Source of the DNA: Rhodohalobacter mucosus
GTDB taxonomy: Bacteria; Bacteroidota; Rhodothermia; Balneolales; Balneolaceae
Length of the DNA: 64,000 nt
Reading direction: 5' to 3'
Assembly: GCF_003150675.1 (NCBI RefSeq)
Contig: NZ_QGGB01000003.1
Location: 248,001 to 312,000 of the forward strand
The position numbers and the translations under genes were made by a program. Positions 52,335 to 61,994 of this stretch are shown one piece after another. Position 1 is the first letter of the stretch. The number at the start of each line of letters is the position of its first letter. The notes beneath the pieces were generated by a model. It did not search any database and was not told where the DNA came from. It was given only the letters and a program-made list of their open reading frames with translations.

Positions 52335-54752
52335 TCAGGATCTGAGTATAGCACCGACTTCTTTTTCCAGGGACTGGACAATTTTTTGAACTACCGGTTC
52401 TACATCTTTGATGGTCAGTGTTTTATTAGAATCTAAAAAAGTGAGCCTAAATGCAATACTTTTTTTGTTCTCGCCAAGGTTCTCACCTTCGTAAATATCA
52501 AAAACAGTAACGTTATGTAATATAGTACCCGCTTCCTTCCGGATAGTTTCCTGCATTATGCCGGCACGGACAGATGTATCGACCACAAAAGCCGCATCGA
52601 ATTCAAAAACGGGGTAGCGTGATACGGGCTTATACCGTATTTCACGTGTACCCAAATCCAGGTTATATAAAGCCGAAAGATTAATTTCCGCCGTATAGGA
52701 CTGTTCATCCACATCAAACCCTTTCATTACAGAGCGATCGGTTCGCTTGAGCGTGGCAATTTCCTCTTTGCCGGATGTATAGAGCAGTACGTGATTTGAT
52801 TCTGCCTTGGAAGAAAAGTTGTTCCCGAATCCCATAAAATTAAGAAAGGATTCAAGATCCGCTTTCAGGTCAAAAACCGTAAACGGCTTTGATTCATCCT
52901 GCCAGTTCTCTTTCGAAGAGGTTCCGCAAAGTCCCATCAGCAGATGAACCTCTTCTTTTACACCTTCAATCCAGGTTCCGCTTTGATCTCTTTGAAAGGT
53001 GTGGCCAATTTCAAAAAAGCGGAGTGTTTCAGCGTTTCGATTGAGATTATAGGCGGCGGCCTTCAGAAATCCACCCTCAAGATGCGTTCGCAGCGTCGTG
53101 TTTTCCTGCGAAACAGGATTGAGAGCCTGTATCTGCAGGGTTTCATCTGCAAGCATACCGGCTTCCTTCCCGGAGAGAAGAGTGTCGGTTGAAATTTCTT
53201 TATAACCGAGCGAACGAGCCGCTTTACGTGCTTTTTGCTGAAATTTTTCAACCTCGGAAAGCGGTTCAGGAGCAATAAATGGTGCTGTTTCGGGCCGGGG
53301 AATGTTGTTGTAATCATATACGCGGCCCACCTCCTCAATCAGATCAATTTCGCGTGCTACGTCGGGACGAAAGAGCGGTACTTTGCAGACAAGAGTCTCA
53401 TCTTTGTTTGCTTCTATTTTAAACTCAAGCTTTTTTAGAATAGCGGCAGCACGATCCGAAGTGATATCGCTGCCGAGCACATGGTTCAGTCTCGCGATTC
53501 TCAGGGAAACCTGTTTTGGTTCATGCTCAACAGGATGGATATCTTCCTGCCCGCCAATAATTTCTCCTCCGCTTAATTCTGCAATCAATTTTGCTGCACG
53601 GTGAGCAGCTTTAAGCTGAATTGTGGGATCGACGCCTCTTTCAAAGCGGTAGCTGCTGTCTGTCTGGAGAGCAAGCTGTTTGGATGTTTTCCGTATGGAG
53701 GATGGGTTAAACCAGGCGCTTTCGATTAAAATTGTTGAGGTGTTCTCATTTACTTCGCTGTTTTCGCCCCCCATGACGCCTGCAATGGCTACCGGGCCCT
53801 CATCGTCACAGATAAAAAGTGACTCCGGAGGCACGCTGCGTGATACGCTGTCGAGAGTAGTAAACTCCTTAGCCTTATCGAAGCTTCTTACTTCAATTGT
53901 ATGACCTCTGATGAGTTCATAATCGAATGCATGCAAAGGCTGGCCGATCTCGTGGAGTACAAAGTTCGTCACATCAACCACATTGTTGATCGGCCTTAAT
54001 CCAATCGATAACAATCTGTTTTTAAGCCATGGGGGGGACTCACCGACGCTTACATTATCAACCATCAGGGCTGCGTATCGTCCGCATTTATCCGTATCCA
54101 AAATCCGAATGGAAATTTTTGAGTCCAGACCTTTTGAATCATCAGGTAGAGAGACTTCCCGGTAAGGATTGCGCAGCGGAAGATCAAGAACCGCAGATAA
54201 ATCACGGGCCACCCCGATATGACAGGATGCATCCGGCCGGTTGGGTGTAAGGCCGATTTCAAATACGGTATCCTGTTCAATTTGTAACGCCTCGGTTAAC
54301 GGTTTGCCTGCATTCAGCGAATCATCCAATACCATAATACCGGAGTGATCATCGCTGAGTCCAAGTTCAGCTTCCGAGCAGATCATTCCTTCTGAAACCT
54401 CTCCCCGAAGCTTTGCTTTTTTAATAGTCAGATAGCGTCCGTCATCCATCGGGACGGGAAGGGTAGAGCCGATTGTAGCAACAGGCACTTTTTGACCAGC
54501 CGCAACATTTTTGGCTCCGCAGGCGATTTGAACGGTTTCTGAACCAAGATTAACATCGCACAGAGACAGTTTATCGGCATTTGGATGTTTGCGGACATTG
54601 ATTACGTCGCCGACAACAAACCCTTCAAAACCGGAGCCTATATGTTCAATTTCTTCAACTTCAAGCCCGAGGAGAGTGAGTTTTTCAGCCGTCTCTTCAG
54701 CACTTAATGAGAGATCAATGTATTCTTTGAGCCAGTTGTAGGAAATTTTCAT
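52335..54752 (-). CDS. pheT: phenylalanyl-tRNA synthetase beta chain
   Basis: 805 residues. Order: tRNA-binding OB domain (about 40-150, GFVVGDVINVRKHPNADKLSLCDV), B3/B4 editing domain (about 215-380, KNRLLSIGLRPINNVVDVTNFVLHEIGQPLHAFDYELI), B5 (about 405-475), the catalytic-like core, and a C-terminal FDX-ACB domain (YKPVSRYPVFEFDAAFVVDTSVRAGIMQE). This is the normal bacterial architecture. It follows pheS with a 28-base gap and precedes the coiled-coil and zapA genes. Charges tRNA-Phe with PheS as a (alpha-beta)2 enzyme. Confidence 0.97.
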   Translation of the reverse strand: MKISYNWLKEYIDLSLSAEETAEKLTLLGLEVEEIEHIGSGFEGFVVGDVINVRKHPNADKLSLCDVNLGSETVQIACGAKNVAAGQKVPVATIGSTLPVPMDDGRYLTIKKAKLRGEVSEGMICSEAELGLSDDHSGIMVLDDSLNAGKPLTEALQIEQDTVFEIGLTPNRPDASCHIGVARDLSAVLDLPLRNPYREVSLPDDSKGLDSKISIRILDTDKCGRYAALMVDNVSVGESPPWLKNRLLSIGLRPINNVVDVTNFVLHEIGQPLHAFDYELIRGHTIEVRSFDKAKEFTTLDSVSRSVPPESLFICDDEGPVAIAGVMGGENSEVNENTSTILIESAWFNPSSIRKTSKQLALQTDSSYRFERGVDPTIQLKAAHRAAKLIAELSGGEIIGGQEDIHPVEHEPKQVSLRIARLNHVLGSDITSDRAAAILKKLEFKIEANKDETLVCKVPLFRPDVAREIDLIEEVGRVYDYNNIPRPETAPFIAPEPLSEVEKFQQKARKAARSLGYKEISTDTLLSGKEAGMLADETLQIQALNPVSQENTTLRTHLEGGFLKAAAYNLNRNAETLRFFEIGHTFQRDQSGTWIEGVKEEVHLLMGLCGTSSKENWQDESKPFTVFDLKADLESFLNFMGFGNNFSSKAESNHVLLYTSGKEEIATLKRTDRSVMKGFDVDEQSYTAEINLSALYNLDLGTREIRYKPVSRYPVFEFDAAFVVDTSVRAGIMQETIRKEAGTILHNVTVFDIYEGENLGENKKSIAFRLTFLDSNKTLTIKDVEPVVQKIVQSLEKEVGAILRS

Positions 54753-54780
54753 GAATTAAATCAGCAACTAGGATAACGGT

Positions 54781-55791
54781 TTATAATTTGAACTGATTGA
54801 GGAAGCGAATGTCATTATCATAGAGCAGGCGTATATCGTCTATGCCATAACGAAGCATTGCAATCCTGTCGACCCCCATGCCGAAGGCAAATCCGGTATA
54901 GGCTTCTGAATCAACCCCCACAGCATCGAACACGTTGGGATCTACCATTCCGGCACCCAGAATTTCCAGCCACTGCCCGCCGTTTTCATTGTTCCACCAA
55001 ATATCCATCTCTATACTGGGTTCCGTAAAAGGGAAAAAGGAGGGACGTACGCGATATTTTACGTCGCTTCCGTACATCAGCCTGGCAAACATGACAAGTG
55101 TTTCAATCAGTTCGCCCATGGTTACGCTGCGATCAACATACAGACCCTCTACCTGGTTAAACTGAAAATAGGATTTGGCGGTAACCGCTTCATTTCTGAA
55201 AACCCTGCCGGGCATAATCGATCGTATGGGAGGATTTTTCTCTTTCATCAGCCTGATTTGTACCGGCGATGTGTGGGTTCTCAGCACAAGGTCGTCTTTG
55301 CTCCCGGTATCATTTCTTCGAATGAAGAATGTGTCCTGCATATCCCTGGCGGGGTGGTCGGGGGGGAAATTAAGTGCAGTAAAATTGTGAAAGTCATCTT
55401 CCAGCTCAGGTCCGTCTGCTATATTAAAACCCAGCCTCAGAAAAATCTGTTTAATTTCATTGAGCGCAATGGTTAGCGGATGATAAGATCCGGTGTAGGT
55501 GGGTTCAACGGGAATGGTAATGTCGTCTTTCGGTCCGAACTGTTTGGTTTGTGCCCGTTCCAGTTTCTCTTTTTCACGGTTGAACCTCTCTTGAGCCAAC
55601 ACCTTAACGTCGTTCATTAACTTGCCCACGGCTGCCTTCTGATCTTTTGGGACGCTGCCCATGAGCTTGAACATATCCTGAACTTTACCATTCCTTGATA
55701 AATATTCGAGGCGGAAGGCTTCAAGTGATTGAGCATCAGTGATATCGAAATCTTCTATCTCTTCTTTTAACCGGTTGATTTTGTCGATCAT
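54781..55791 (-). CDS. pheS: phenylalanyl-tRNA synthetase alpha chain
   Basis: 336 residues. Class II synthetase core with an N-terminal coiled coil (about 1-85), PTYTGSYHPLTIALNEIKQIFLRLGF, DDFHNFTALNFPPDHPARDMQDTF, LRTHTSPVQIRLM, FQFNQVEGLYVDRSVTMGELIETLV, PFTEPSIEMDI, and AYTGFAFGMGVDRIAMLRYGIDDIRLLYDNDIRFL. The length is normal. Its upstream gene rplT ends in a terminator, so pheS probably begins a second transcript. Confidence 0.97.
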   Translation of the reverse strand: MIDKINRLKEEIEDFDITDAQSLEAFRLEYLSRNGKVQDMFKLMGSVPKDQKAAVGKLMNDVKVLAQERFNREKEKLERAQTKQFGPKDDITIPVEPTYTGSYHPLTIALNEIKQIFLRLGFNIADGPELEDDFHNFTALNFPPDHPARDMQDTFFIRRNDTGSKDDLVLRTHTSPVQIRLMKEKNPPIRSIMPGRVFRNEAVTAKSYFQFNQVEGLYVDRSVTMGELIETLVMFARLMYGSDVKYRVRPSFFPFTEPSIEMDIWWNNENGGQWLEILGAGMVDPNVFDAVGVDSEAYTGFAFGMGVDRIAMLRYGIDDIRLLYDNDIRFLNQFKL

Positions 55792-55821
55792 AGGTACAGG
55801 TAGCGTGAAAGGGCCTGAGGT

Positions 55822-55860
55822 AAAAAAAAAACCGGCAAACCATGTTTCAGATCTGCCGGC
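55822..55860 (-). terminator. intrinsic terminator between rplT and pheS
   Basis: On the minus strand CCGGCA (plus 55854-55859) pairs with TGCCGG (plus 55832-55837) around a 16-base loop and is followed by a run of ten T. It closes the thrS-infC-rpmI-rplT transcript. Confidence 0.78.
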
Positions 55861-55878
55861 TTGTAAAAAATAAGGAAA

Positions 55879-56226
55879 TCAGTTAACTGCTTCTTTAACG
55901 AGAGCAGAGAATGTTTCCGGATCACGAACGGCAATGTCGGCCAGCATTTTGCGATTAATTTGCATGTCGTTGGTTTTCATTCCGTGTATCAACTTTGCGT
56001 AAGTGGTTCCGTTGAGACGTGCGGCAGCGTTAATACGAGTAATCCAGAGCCTTCGGAAATTTCTTTTGCGAGCTTTCCTGTCGCGGTATTGGTATTGTAA
56101 ACCTTTTTCTACCGCATTTTTGGCAACAGTATAAACGTTTTTACGTCTGCCCCAGTAGCCTTTCGCCTGATTAAGAATCTTTCGGCGACGGCGACGGGAA
56201 GCCACCAGATTTGTAGAACGTGGCAT
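55879..56226 (-). CDS. rplT: 50S ribosomal protein L20
   Basis: 115 residues, basic N-terminal extension ([61 protein letters not shown]) and globular C-terminus ([49 protein letters not shown]). Binds 23S rRNA early in assembly, and in many bacteria represses its own operon. Last gene of infC-rpmI-rplT, followed by a terminator. Confidence 0.97.
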   Translation of the reverse strand: MPRSTNLVASRRRRRKILNQAKGYWGRRKNVYTVAKNAVEKGLQYQYRDRKARKRNFRRLWITRINAAARLNGTTYAKLIHGMKTNDMQINRKMLADIAVRDPETFSALVKEAVN

Positions 56227-56262
56227 TTTATGTAACGTTTAGTGGTTAATAAATTGGTTTGT

Positions 56263-56463
56263 TTAGTTACCGTAGGGAAGGAGATCTTTTACAGAACTTT
56301 CATCGGCTTTGTGTACCAATGTGTCCTTGCCAAGATTGTTCTTCCTTTTGGCATTTTTCTTGGTGAGAATGTGGCTTTTGTACGCTTTTTTGCGCTTAAT
56401 CTTACCGGATCCGGTAAACTTAAAACGCTTTTTGGCGCCACTATTCGACTTCATTTTTGGCAT
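56263..56463 (-). CDS. rpmI: 50S ribosomal protein L35
   Basis: 66 residues from ATG 56463 ([44 protein letters not shown]), a typical L35 N-terminus. A longer frame to 56511 adds 16 residues without family similarity. It stands between infC and rplT in the classic order. The C-terminus ([16 protein letters not shown]) matches the family. Confidence 0.97.
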   Translation of the reverse strand: MPKMKSNSGAKKRFKFTGSGKIKRKKAYKSHILTKKNAKRKNNLGKDTLVHKADESSVKDLLPYGN

Positions 56464-56538
56464 TGTTTCCTTATTTAACTGAACATTATCAAAGGCGGTA
56501 AAGATAAGCACAAGTTTGCTAGGATAAAAGCTGGATCA

Positions 56539-57084
56539 TTATCCTTTTTCAGGTGCCAGAATCATTATCATTCTGCGTCCTTCCATGGCCGGCTTTGACT
56601 CAATTTTGCTAACGTCGCTTAGTGAATCGGCCAGTTCAACCAAAAGCTTTTCACCTTGCTCAGTATAGAGCATATCACGCCCCCTGAACTGAACCGTTGC
56701 TTTTACCTTGTCGCCCCCTTCAAGAAATTCTCTCGCGTGGCGTGTTTTAAATTCCAGATCGTGATCATCCGTAGTGGGCCTGAACCGAAGCTCTTTCACC
56801 TGTATGGTGTGCTGCTTTTTCTTGGCTTCCTTCTCTTTCTTCTTCTTCTCATACATAAATTTGCCGAAATCGATCACCTTGCAGACGGGTGGTCTTGCAT
56901 TTGGTGCAACTTCGACAAGGTCAAGATTGAATGACTCAGCAATCTCGAGAGCACGCTCGATAGGAACGATTTCGTGCTCCTCATCAGGTTTGATCAGCCG
57001 AACTTTGGATGAACGAATCTCATCGTTCACTTTCGGACGATCATCGTCTCGTTTTCTTCTCATGGTTGTTCTTCTTCTAGCGAT
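56539..57084 (-). CDS. infC: translation initiation factor IF-3, probable non-AUG (ATC) start
   Basis: 181 residues if begun at ATC 57084 (ARRRTTMRRKRDDDRPKVNDEIRSSKVRLI). N-domain VNDEI...NLDLVEVAPNARPPVCKVIDFGKFMYEKKKK and C-domain IQVKELRFRPTTDDHDLEFKTRHAREFLEGGDKVKATVQFRGRDM are complete. The start is decided by a Shine-Dalgarno-like AGAGGT (plus 57090-57095) about 6 bases before ATC. An ATG at 57063 is the next choice. IF3 genes commonly use rare starts such as AUU so that IF3 can repress its own translation. The gene lies about 20 bases after thrS. Confidence 0.93.
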   Translation of the reverse strand: MARRRTTMRRKRDDDRPKVNDEIRSSKVRLIKPDEEHEIVPIERALEIAESFNLDLVEVAPNARPPVCKVIDFGKFMYEKKKKEKEAKKKQHTIQVKELRFRPTTDDHDLEFKTRHAREFLEGGDKVKATVQFRGRDMLYTEQGEKLLVELADSLSDVSKIESKPAMEGRRMIMILAPEKG

Positions 57085-57103
57085 AAGATACCTCTGTATT
57101 TTA

Positions 57104-59050
57104 TTATTGGTTGGGTGGCAGTGCATAGGAAGATATCTCTTCCTTCACTGTCTTGAAAAATTCATCGAGCGAAAACGTTCCGATATCGCCCGATTTGTGT
57201 CTTCTTACTGATACGGTGCCATCTTTTTGCTCTTTGGCACCAACAATTAACATATATGGAATTTTTGCATTTTCTGCATCTCTGATTTTTCCACCAATTT
57301 TATCGGATCGATCATCGATTTCAACACGTACACCGGCATCTGAAAACATCTTTGCCACCGTTTCGGCATAGTCATTGAATTCGTCTGCAATCGGCAACAC
57401 TTTCATCTGAAGGGGAGCCAGCCAAAGCGGAAAATCGCCCGCAAAATGTTCAATCAGAATACTGACAAAACGCTCCATGGATCCGAATGGTGCGCGGTGG
57501 ATAATTACAGGGCGGTGTTTTTCATTATCTGACCCGACGTATGTGAGGTCAAAACGCTCCGGCATCACATAGTCTACCTGAACCGTTCCTAACTGCCATT
57601 TTCTGCCAATCGCATCCCTTATGATAAAGTCAATTTTGGGACCGTAAAAGCTGGCTTCACCCAGTGCGATGCGATAATCCAGGTTCATTTCATCGGCAAC
57701 CTCCCGGATTTCCTGCTGTGCACGCTCCCAGTGTTCCTGGTCACCACCGTATTTCTCATCATTGTCGTCTCTGAAGGAGAGGCGAATATCCACGGGCATG
57801 CCAAAGGTCTTAAATACAAACTGCGTAAGATCTATTGTATGCTTGATCTCATCCTTGAGCTGATCATGCGTACAGTAGATATGGGCATCATCTTGTGTGA
57901 AGCCCCTTACCCTGGACAGCCCGTTCAGCTCACCACTTTGTTCATAACGATACACAGAACCAAATTCGGCCAGCCTGAGCGGCAAATCGCGATAGCTTCT
58001 CAGTTCGCTGGAATAGATTCTGTGATGATGGGGACAATTCATCGGCTTAAGCATGTACTCCTCATCATCTACCTGAATTGGGTCGTATTGCGAATCCTTG
58101 TAATAGGGATAGTGACCGGATGTTTTGTAGAGCTCCAGATTGGCAATGTGAGGAGTTATGACCTCTTTGTACCCTCGTTTTTTTTGTTCTTCCCTCAAAA
58201 ATTGTTCGAGGGTTCGTCTCAGCACGGTGCCATTGGGAAGCCAGAGGGGAAGGCCTGAACCTACCATTCTGTCCATAAGGTAGATACTCAGCTCTCTGCC
58301 TAATTTTTTATGATCCCGTTTTTTTGCCTCTTCCAGCTGGTTAAGATGCTCATCCAGCATCTTCTGCTTTGGAAAAGCAACGCCATAAATTCTGGTCAGC
58401 TGTTCACTTTCCACATCACCGCGCCAGTATGCGCCGGCCAGACTGGTAAGCTTCACTGCTTTGATCAGCGATGTGTCAGGAATATGGGGCCCCTTGCACA
58501 GATCGGTAAATGACCCCTGCTTGTAAAATGTGATGGTGCCATCCTCAAGATCCTGGATCAGGTCCAGCTTATATTCATTGTCGCGATCCCTGTAAAACTC
58601 GAGCGCTTCCTCTTTGGAGACCTCCCTGCGCTTAAATTCCGACTTTTTACGGGCGAGCTCGATCATTTTCTTTTCAACCTTAGGCAGTTCATCCTGTCCA
58701 AAAGTTTTCTCGCCAAAGTCGATATCGTAATAAAACCCGTTTTCTATGGGCGGACCTATGCCAAATTTGGCATCCGGATAGAGTTCCTGAACGGCTTCCG
58801 CAAGCAGGTGGGCAGAAGAGTGCCAGAATGTATATTTGCCATCTTCACTGTCCCATGTGTTGATCGTAATGGTTCCGCTCTGTGAAATGGGGGCATCCAG
58901 ATCTTTTATGTCACCGTTAACTGTAACACTTAGCGCATTTCGGGCCAGTCCTTTTGAAATGCTCTCCGCAACTTCAATGCCTGTTATATTTTTTGGGAAT
59001 TTTTTTTGAGCGCCGTCAGGGAAAGTGAGGGTAATGAAATCGTCTGGCAT
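57104..59050 (-). CDS. thrS: threonyl-tRNA synthetase
   Basis: 648 residues. TGS domain (about 1-65, FITLTFPDGAQKKFPKNITG), SAD editing domain (HSSAHLLAEAVQELYPDAKFGIGPPIENGFYYD with His pair; FTDLCKGPHIPDTSLI), catalytic core (GSGLPLWLPNGTVLRRTLEQFLREEQKKRGY, MLKPMNCPHHHRIYSSELRSYRDLPLRLAEFGSVYRYEQSGELNGLSRVRGFTQDDAHI), and anticodon-binding domain (VLPIADEFNDYAETVAKMF). All zinc and class II motifs are present. A TATTTTTG box on the minus strand (plus 59106-59113) is a possible promoter. It heads the infC-rpmI-rplT cluster, as in many bacteria. Confidence 0.97.
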   Translation of the reverse strand: MPDDFITLTFPDGAQKKFPKNITGIEVAESISKGLARNALSVTVNGDIKDLDAPISQSGTITINTWDSEDGKYTFWHSSAHLLAEAVQELYPDAKFGIGPPIENGFYYDIDFGEKTFGQDELPKVEKKMIELARKKSEFKRREVSKEEALEFYRDRDNEYKLDLIQDLEDGTITFYKQGSFTDLCKGPHIPDTSLIKAVKLTSLAGAYWRGDVESEQLTRIYGVAFPKQKMLDEHLNQLEEAKKRDHKKLGRELSIYLMDRMVGSGLPLWLPNGTVLRRTLEQFLREEQKKRGYKEVITPHIANLELYKTSGHYPYYKDSQYDPIQVDDEEYMLKPMNCPHHHRIYSSELRSYRDLPLRLAEFGSVYRYEQSGELNGLSRVRGFTQDDAHIYCTHDQLKDEIKHTIDLTQFVFKTFGMPVDIRLSFRDDNDEKYGGDQEHWERAQQEIREVADEMNLDYRIALGEASFYGPKIDFIIRDAIGRKWQLGTVQVDYVMPERFDLTYVGSDNEKHRPVIIHRAPFGSMERFVSILIEHFAGDFPLWLAPLQMKVLPIADEFNDYAETVAKMFSDAGVRVEIDDRSDKIGGKIRDAENAKIPYMLIVGAKEQKDGTVSVRRHKSGDIGTFSLDEFFKTVKEEISSYALPPNQ

Positions 59051-59237
59051 TAATTTGTTAGGTAATGGACTGTGTTAAATATATATTTTATTTGTTTTAT
59101 TATAGCAAAAATACAAAATCCTGAGATTCCGTTAAACCAATATCTGCTCAGGATAAATATCATGGAAACGTAACATTTTGCCTGCCCGTTTGCCCTTATC
59201 ATATATAGAAGGACCACCGCAGTAAACATTTGCATGA

Positions 59238-61745
59238 ATGAGTAACAAGTTAACCAAAGAGAAAGATAAGTCAGGTTTTTTTGAAAGTGAAGCCATGTTC
59301 ATCTATGATCACTACACGTACAGGATCATTGATGTAAATGATGCAGCCGTGCGAAAGTACGGGTACAGCACAAATGAATTCAGGTCGATGAAAGTTACCG
59401 ACCTGGGAGATAAAGCAGAGTTTAAGACCCTTAATACAGGCGACAGTGCCGTTCAGCCTGCCTCTGTATGGATTCACCACTCTAAGAAAGGGGATAGGTT
59501 CTACATTCAGTTTACGCGTCAGCATATTAAATACCATGGCGATCTGGTTCAGCTGGCTGTTGCACACGATATTTCCGATAAAGTGGATACCCTCGGCACC
59601 AATCTGCATACGCTCCCCCGTGTAGATACCATGAAAGCTCAGCTGCCGGTTGCTACCATTGAATGGGACAAGGATGCCAATGTGCGCGATTGGTCGGATG
59701 CGGCGACCCGTATCTTTGGATGGAGTTTTTCTGAAATTATCGGTAAAAACCTGTTCGAGATTGGGATGTTGCCCTCAAAGCTGAAAGATAAAGCAGAGGA
59801 AAACATCGGGAAATTCATCGAAAAGAAAAGCACCTATTTTTCAATCGACTCGGAACAGCGCACCAAGTCGGGAGATAAACTTTTCTGTACGTGGCACAAT
59901 GCCGCAATTTATGATCAGAGCGGGAAATTGCTCAGCATTTACTCCCTTGTTGAAGATATTACAGCTAAGAAAGAGGCTGAACTTAAGCTGAAAGAGTCGG
60001 AAGAACGTTTCAGGGTTTTGAGTGATGCATCCCTGGTTGGTATTTACATGCTGCAGGACTTCAATTTCAGGTATGTTAATCCCCGTTTGTGCGAAATGAG
60101 CGGTTATCGGGAAGAGGAGCTCGTGGAGGATATCAGTCCGTTTGACCTCATCCATCGGGATGATCAGGATAAGCTCTCCAAACTGCGGGAAATGTGGCAG
60201 AATAGTGAAATTGATTCATTTGAAATTGATTTGAGAGCCGTAACGAAGCGCCAGAAAACAATTCACGTAAAAGTGTATGGCTCTAAAATCATGATGAAAG
60301 ACAAACCCGCGCTGATCGGGGTTGTGGTAGACCAAACCAAGCAAATAGAGGCTACCGAAAAATACAAAACATCCGTAGAGAGCTACCGTGCGCTGTTCGA
60401 TTCAATTGGTGACGCAATCTACATACAGGACAGGGATGGTAAATTTATCGAAGTCAATAAAACGGCGCTCGACATGAACGGATATTCGAGAAACGAGATC
60501 ATCGGCAAGGATCCGATAATGCTGGCCGCTCCGGGTAAAGTGGATCTTGAATATTCACAGCAGCTGTTTGAAAAAGCACTGAGTGGCGAAAAACAGGAGT
60601 TTGAGTGGTGGGGAAAAAGAAAAAACGGTGAAGTGTTTCCCAAGAATGTGCGTCTGAGTCCGGGTAATTATTTTGGCGAAAAAGCCGTGATTACCATCAG
60701 CCGCGATATATCGGATCAGTATGAGCAGCAGAAGGAGCTGAGGCACAATGAGGAGCTCTTCAGGCAGCTTTTTCAAAATGCCCCCATAGGCATTGCGCTG
60801 CTCGACGATCACAAAGAGATACAAATGGCCAACCACGGTTTTGAGGAAATCTTTGGCTACAAGTTTGAAGACATCAAAGGGCTGGCCATCGATTCGGTGA
60901 TTGCACCCGATGACAAGTACGAAGAGGCACAATCGCTGTCTGAGAGTAAGGAACCGTTTGAGACTACAAGTGTACGCCGTAAACGTGACGGATCTCTTAT
61001 TGATGTACTTATTTACGGGGTTCCGGTACTGCTTGAGGGGAGAACGATTGCTATTTACGGCATTTATGTGGACATCACCGACCGGAAAAAAGCAGAGCGC
61101 CAGATACGGCAATCGCTCGAGGAGAAGGAGGTTTTACTTTCTGAGATTCATCACAGGGTAAAAAACAACCTTGCCGTTATTACGGGCCTGCTCGAGCTCC
61201 AGTCGCACAGAACCGCAAACGAGATTGCCAGCAAAGCCCTTAAAGACAGCCAGATGAGGATCAATTCGATGGCCCTCATTCATGAGAAACTTTACCAGAG
61301 CGAAACACTTTCCAATATTGAATTCGATCACTACGTGAAAGAGCTGATTGAAGTGATCATGAAAACCCATGCACTCAAGGCTGAAGATGTTGATGTGCAG
61401 TTTGATACGGATCCGATTCAATTTGCCATTACGCAGGCGATTCCGTGCGGACTTTTACTGAATGAGATCGTAACAAACGTATTTAAACACGCTTTTCCCG
61501 ATACATTTAAGGGAGACCCAAAAATTTCAATAGCACTCAAGAATATCGGTGACAACCGCGTAGAGCTGAATGTTCGTGACAACGGAGTGGGACTGCCGGC
61601 TGATTTTGATACCCTTGGGAAAAAATCCCTGGGCATAACGCTCATTAAAACCCTTTCAAAACAGATAGAAGCAGAGGTGGATGTCGACACGCAGAATGGA
61701 ACCGGTTTTCGCTTCAGGTTCGATATTGAACCCCAGCAGAGCTAA
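59238..61745 (+). CDS. soluble multi-PAS sensor histidine kinase (HWE/HisKA_2 type)
   Basis: 835 residues and no membrane helix. About five PAS repeats lie before residue 625 (for example EAMFIYDHYTYRIIDVNDAAVRKYGY; FRYVNPRLCEMSGYREEELVEDISPFDLI; DAIYIQDRDGKFIEVNKTALDMNGY; GIALLDDHKEIQMANHGFEEIFGYKFEDIKG), several followed by PAC-type IYGIYVDITDRK. The kinase has the H-box EIHHRVKNNLAVITGLLELQS (phospho-His at about residue 641), an N box (LLNEIVTNVFKHAF), and a G box (DNGVGLPADFD). No response regulator is next to it, so its partner is elsewhere. Probably a cytoplasmic sensor of small molecules, light or redox state. Confidence 0.9.
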   Translation: MSNKLTKEKDKSGFFESEAMFIYDHYTYRIIDVNDAAVRKYGYSTNEFRSMKVTDLGDKAEFKTLNTGDSAVQPASVWIHHSKKGDRFYIQFTRQHIKYHGDLVQLAVAHDISDKVDTLGTNLHTLPRVDTMKAQLPVATIEWDKDANVRDWSDAATRIFGWSFSEIIGKNLFEIGMLPSKLKDKAEENIGKFIEKKSTYFSIDSEQRTKSGDKLFCTWHNAAIYDQSGKLLSIYSLVEDITAKKEAELKLKESEERFRVLSDASLVGIYMLQDFNFRYVNPRLCEMSGYREEELVEDISPFDLIHRDDQDKLSKLREMWQNSEIDSFEIDLRAVTKRQKTIHVKVYGSKIMMKDKPALIGVVVDQTKQIEATEKYKTSVESYRALFDSIGDAIYIQDRDGKFIEVNKTALDMNGYSRNEIIGKDPIMLAAPGKVDLEYSQQLFEKALSGEKQEFEWWGKRKNGEVFPKNVRLSPGNYFGEKAVITISRDISDQYEQQKELRHNEELFRQLFQNAPIGIALLDDHKEIQMANHGFEEIFGYKFEDIKGLAIDSVIAPDDKYEEAQSLSESKEPFETTSVRRKRDGSLIDVLIYGVPVLLEGRTIAIYGIYVDITDRKKAERQIRQSLEEKEVLLSEIHHRVKNNLAVITGLLELQSHRTANEIASKALKDSQMRINSMALIHEKLYQSETLSNIEFDHYVKELIEVIMKTHALKAEDVDVQFDTDPIQFAITQAIPCGLLLNEIVTNVFKHAFPDTFKGDPKISIALKNIGDNRVELNVRDNGVGLPADFDTLGKKSLGITLIKTLSKQIEAEVDVDTQNGTGFRFRFDIEPQQS

Positions 61746-61809
61746 AAGAGAGTAAACGCTGCCTGCCTTTCACAATGAAATAAACCTGCCGGTTTGCGGA
61801 GAAGTAATG

Positions 61810-61883
61810 TGGGTTTAGGCAGATTCGAACTGCCGACCTCCACGATGTCAACGTGGCGCTCTAACCAACTGAGCTATAAACCC
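61810..61883 (-). tRNA. tRNA-Val (anticodon GAC)
   Basis: On the minus strand, acceptor stem GGGTTTA/TAAACCC, D arm GCTC/GAGC, anticodon stem CCACG/CGTGG with loop TTGACAT (anticodon GAC at plus 61847-61849), T arm GGCAG TTCGAAT CTGCC, and discriminator A. The length is 74 bases without encoded CCA. Confidence 0.96.
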
Positions 61884-61994
61884 GGTTTCTGAATATACAG
61901 TGAACCGTGATTGAATTGCAAAGTGAAAAGAGATTCCTACTTTCAGCTGATGGGAAAGGTTTGTATTTTTCCTTCTTTGAAAACATTGAAATTC

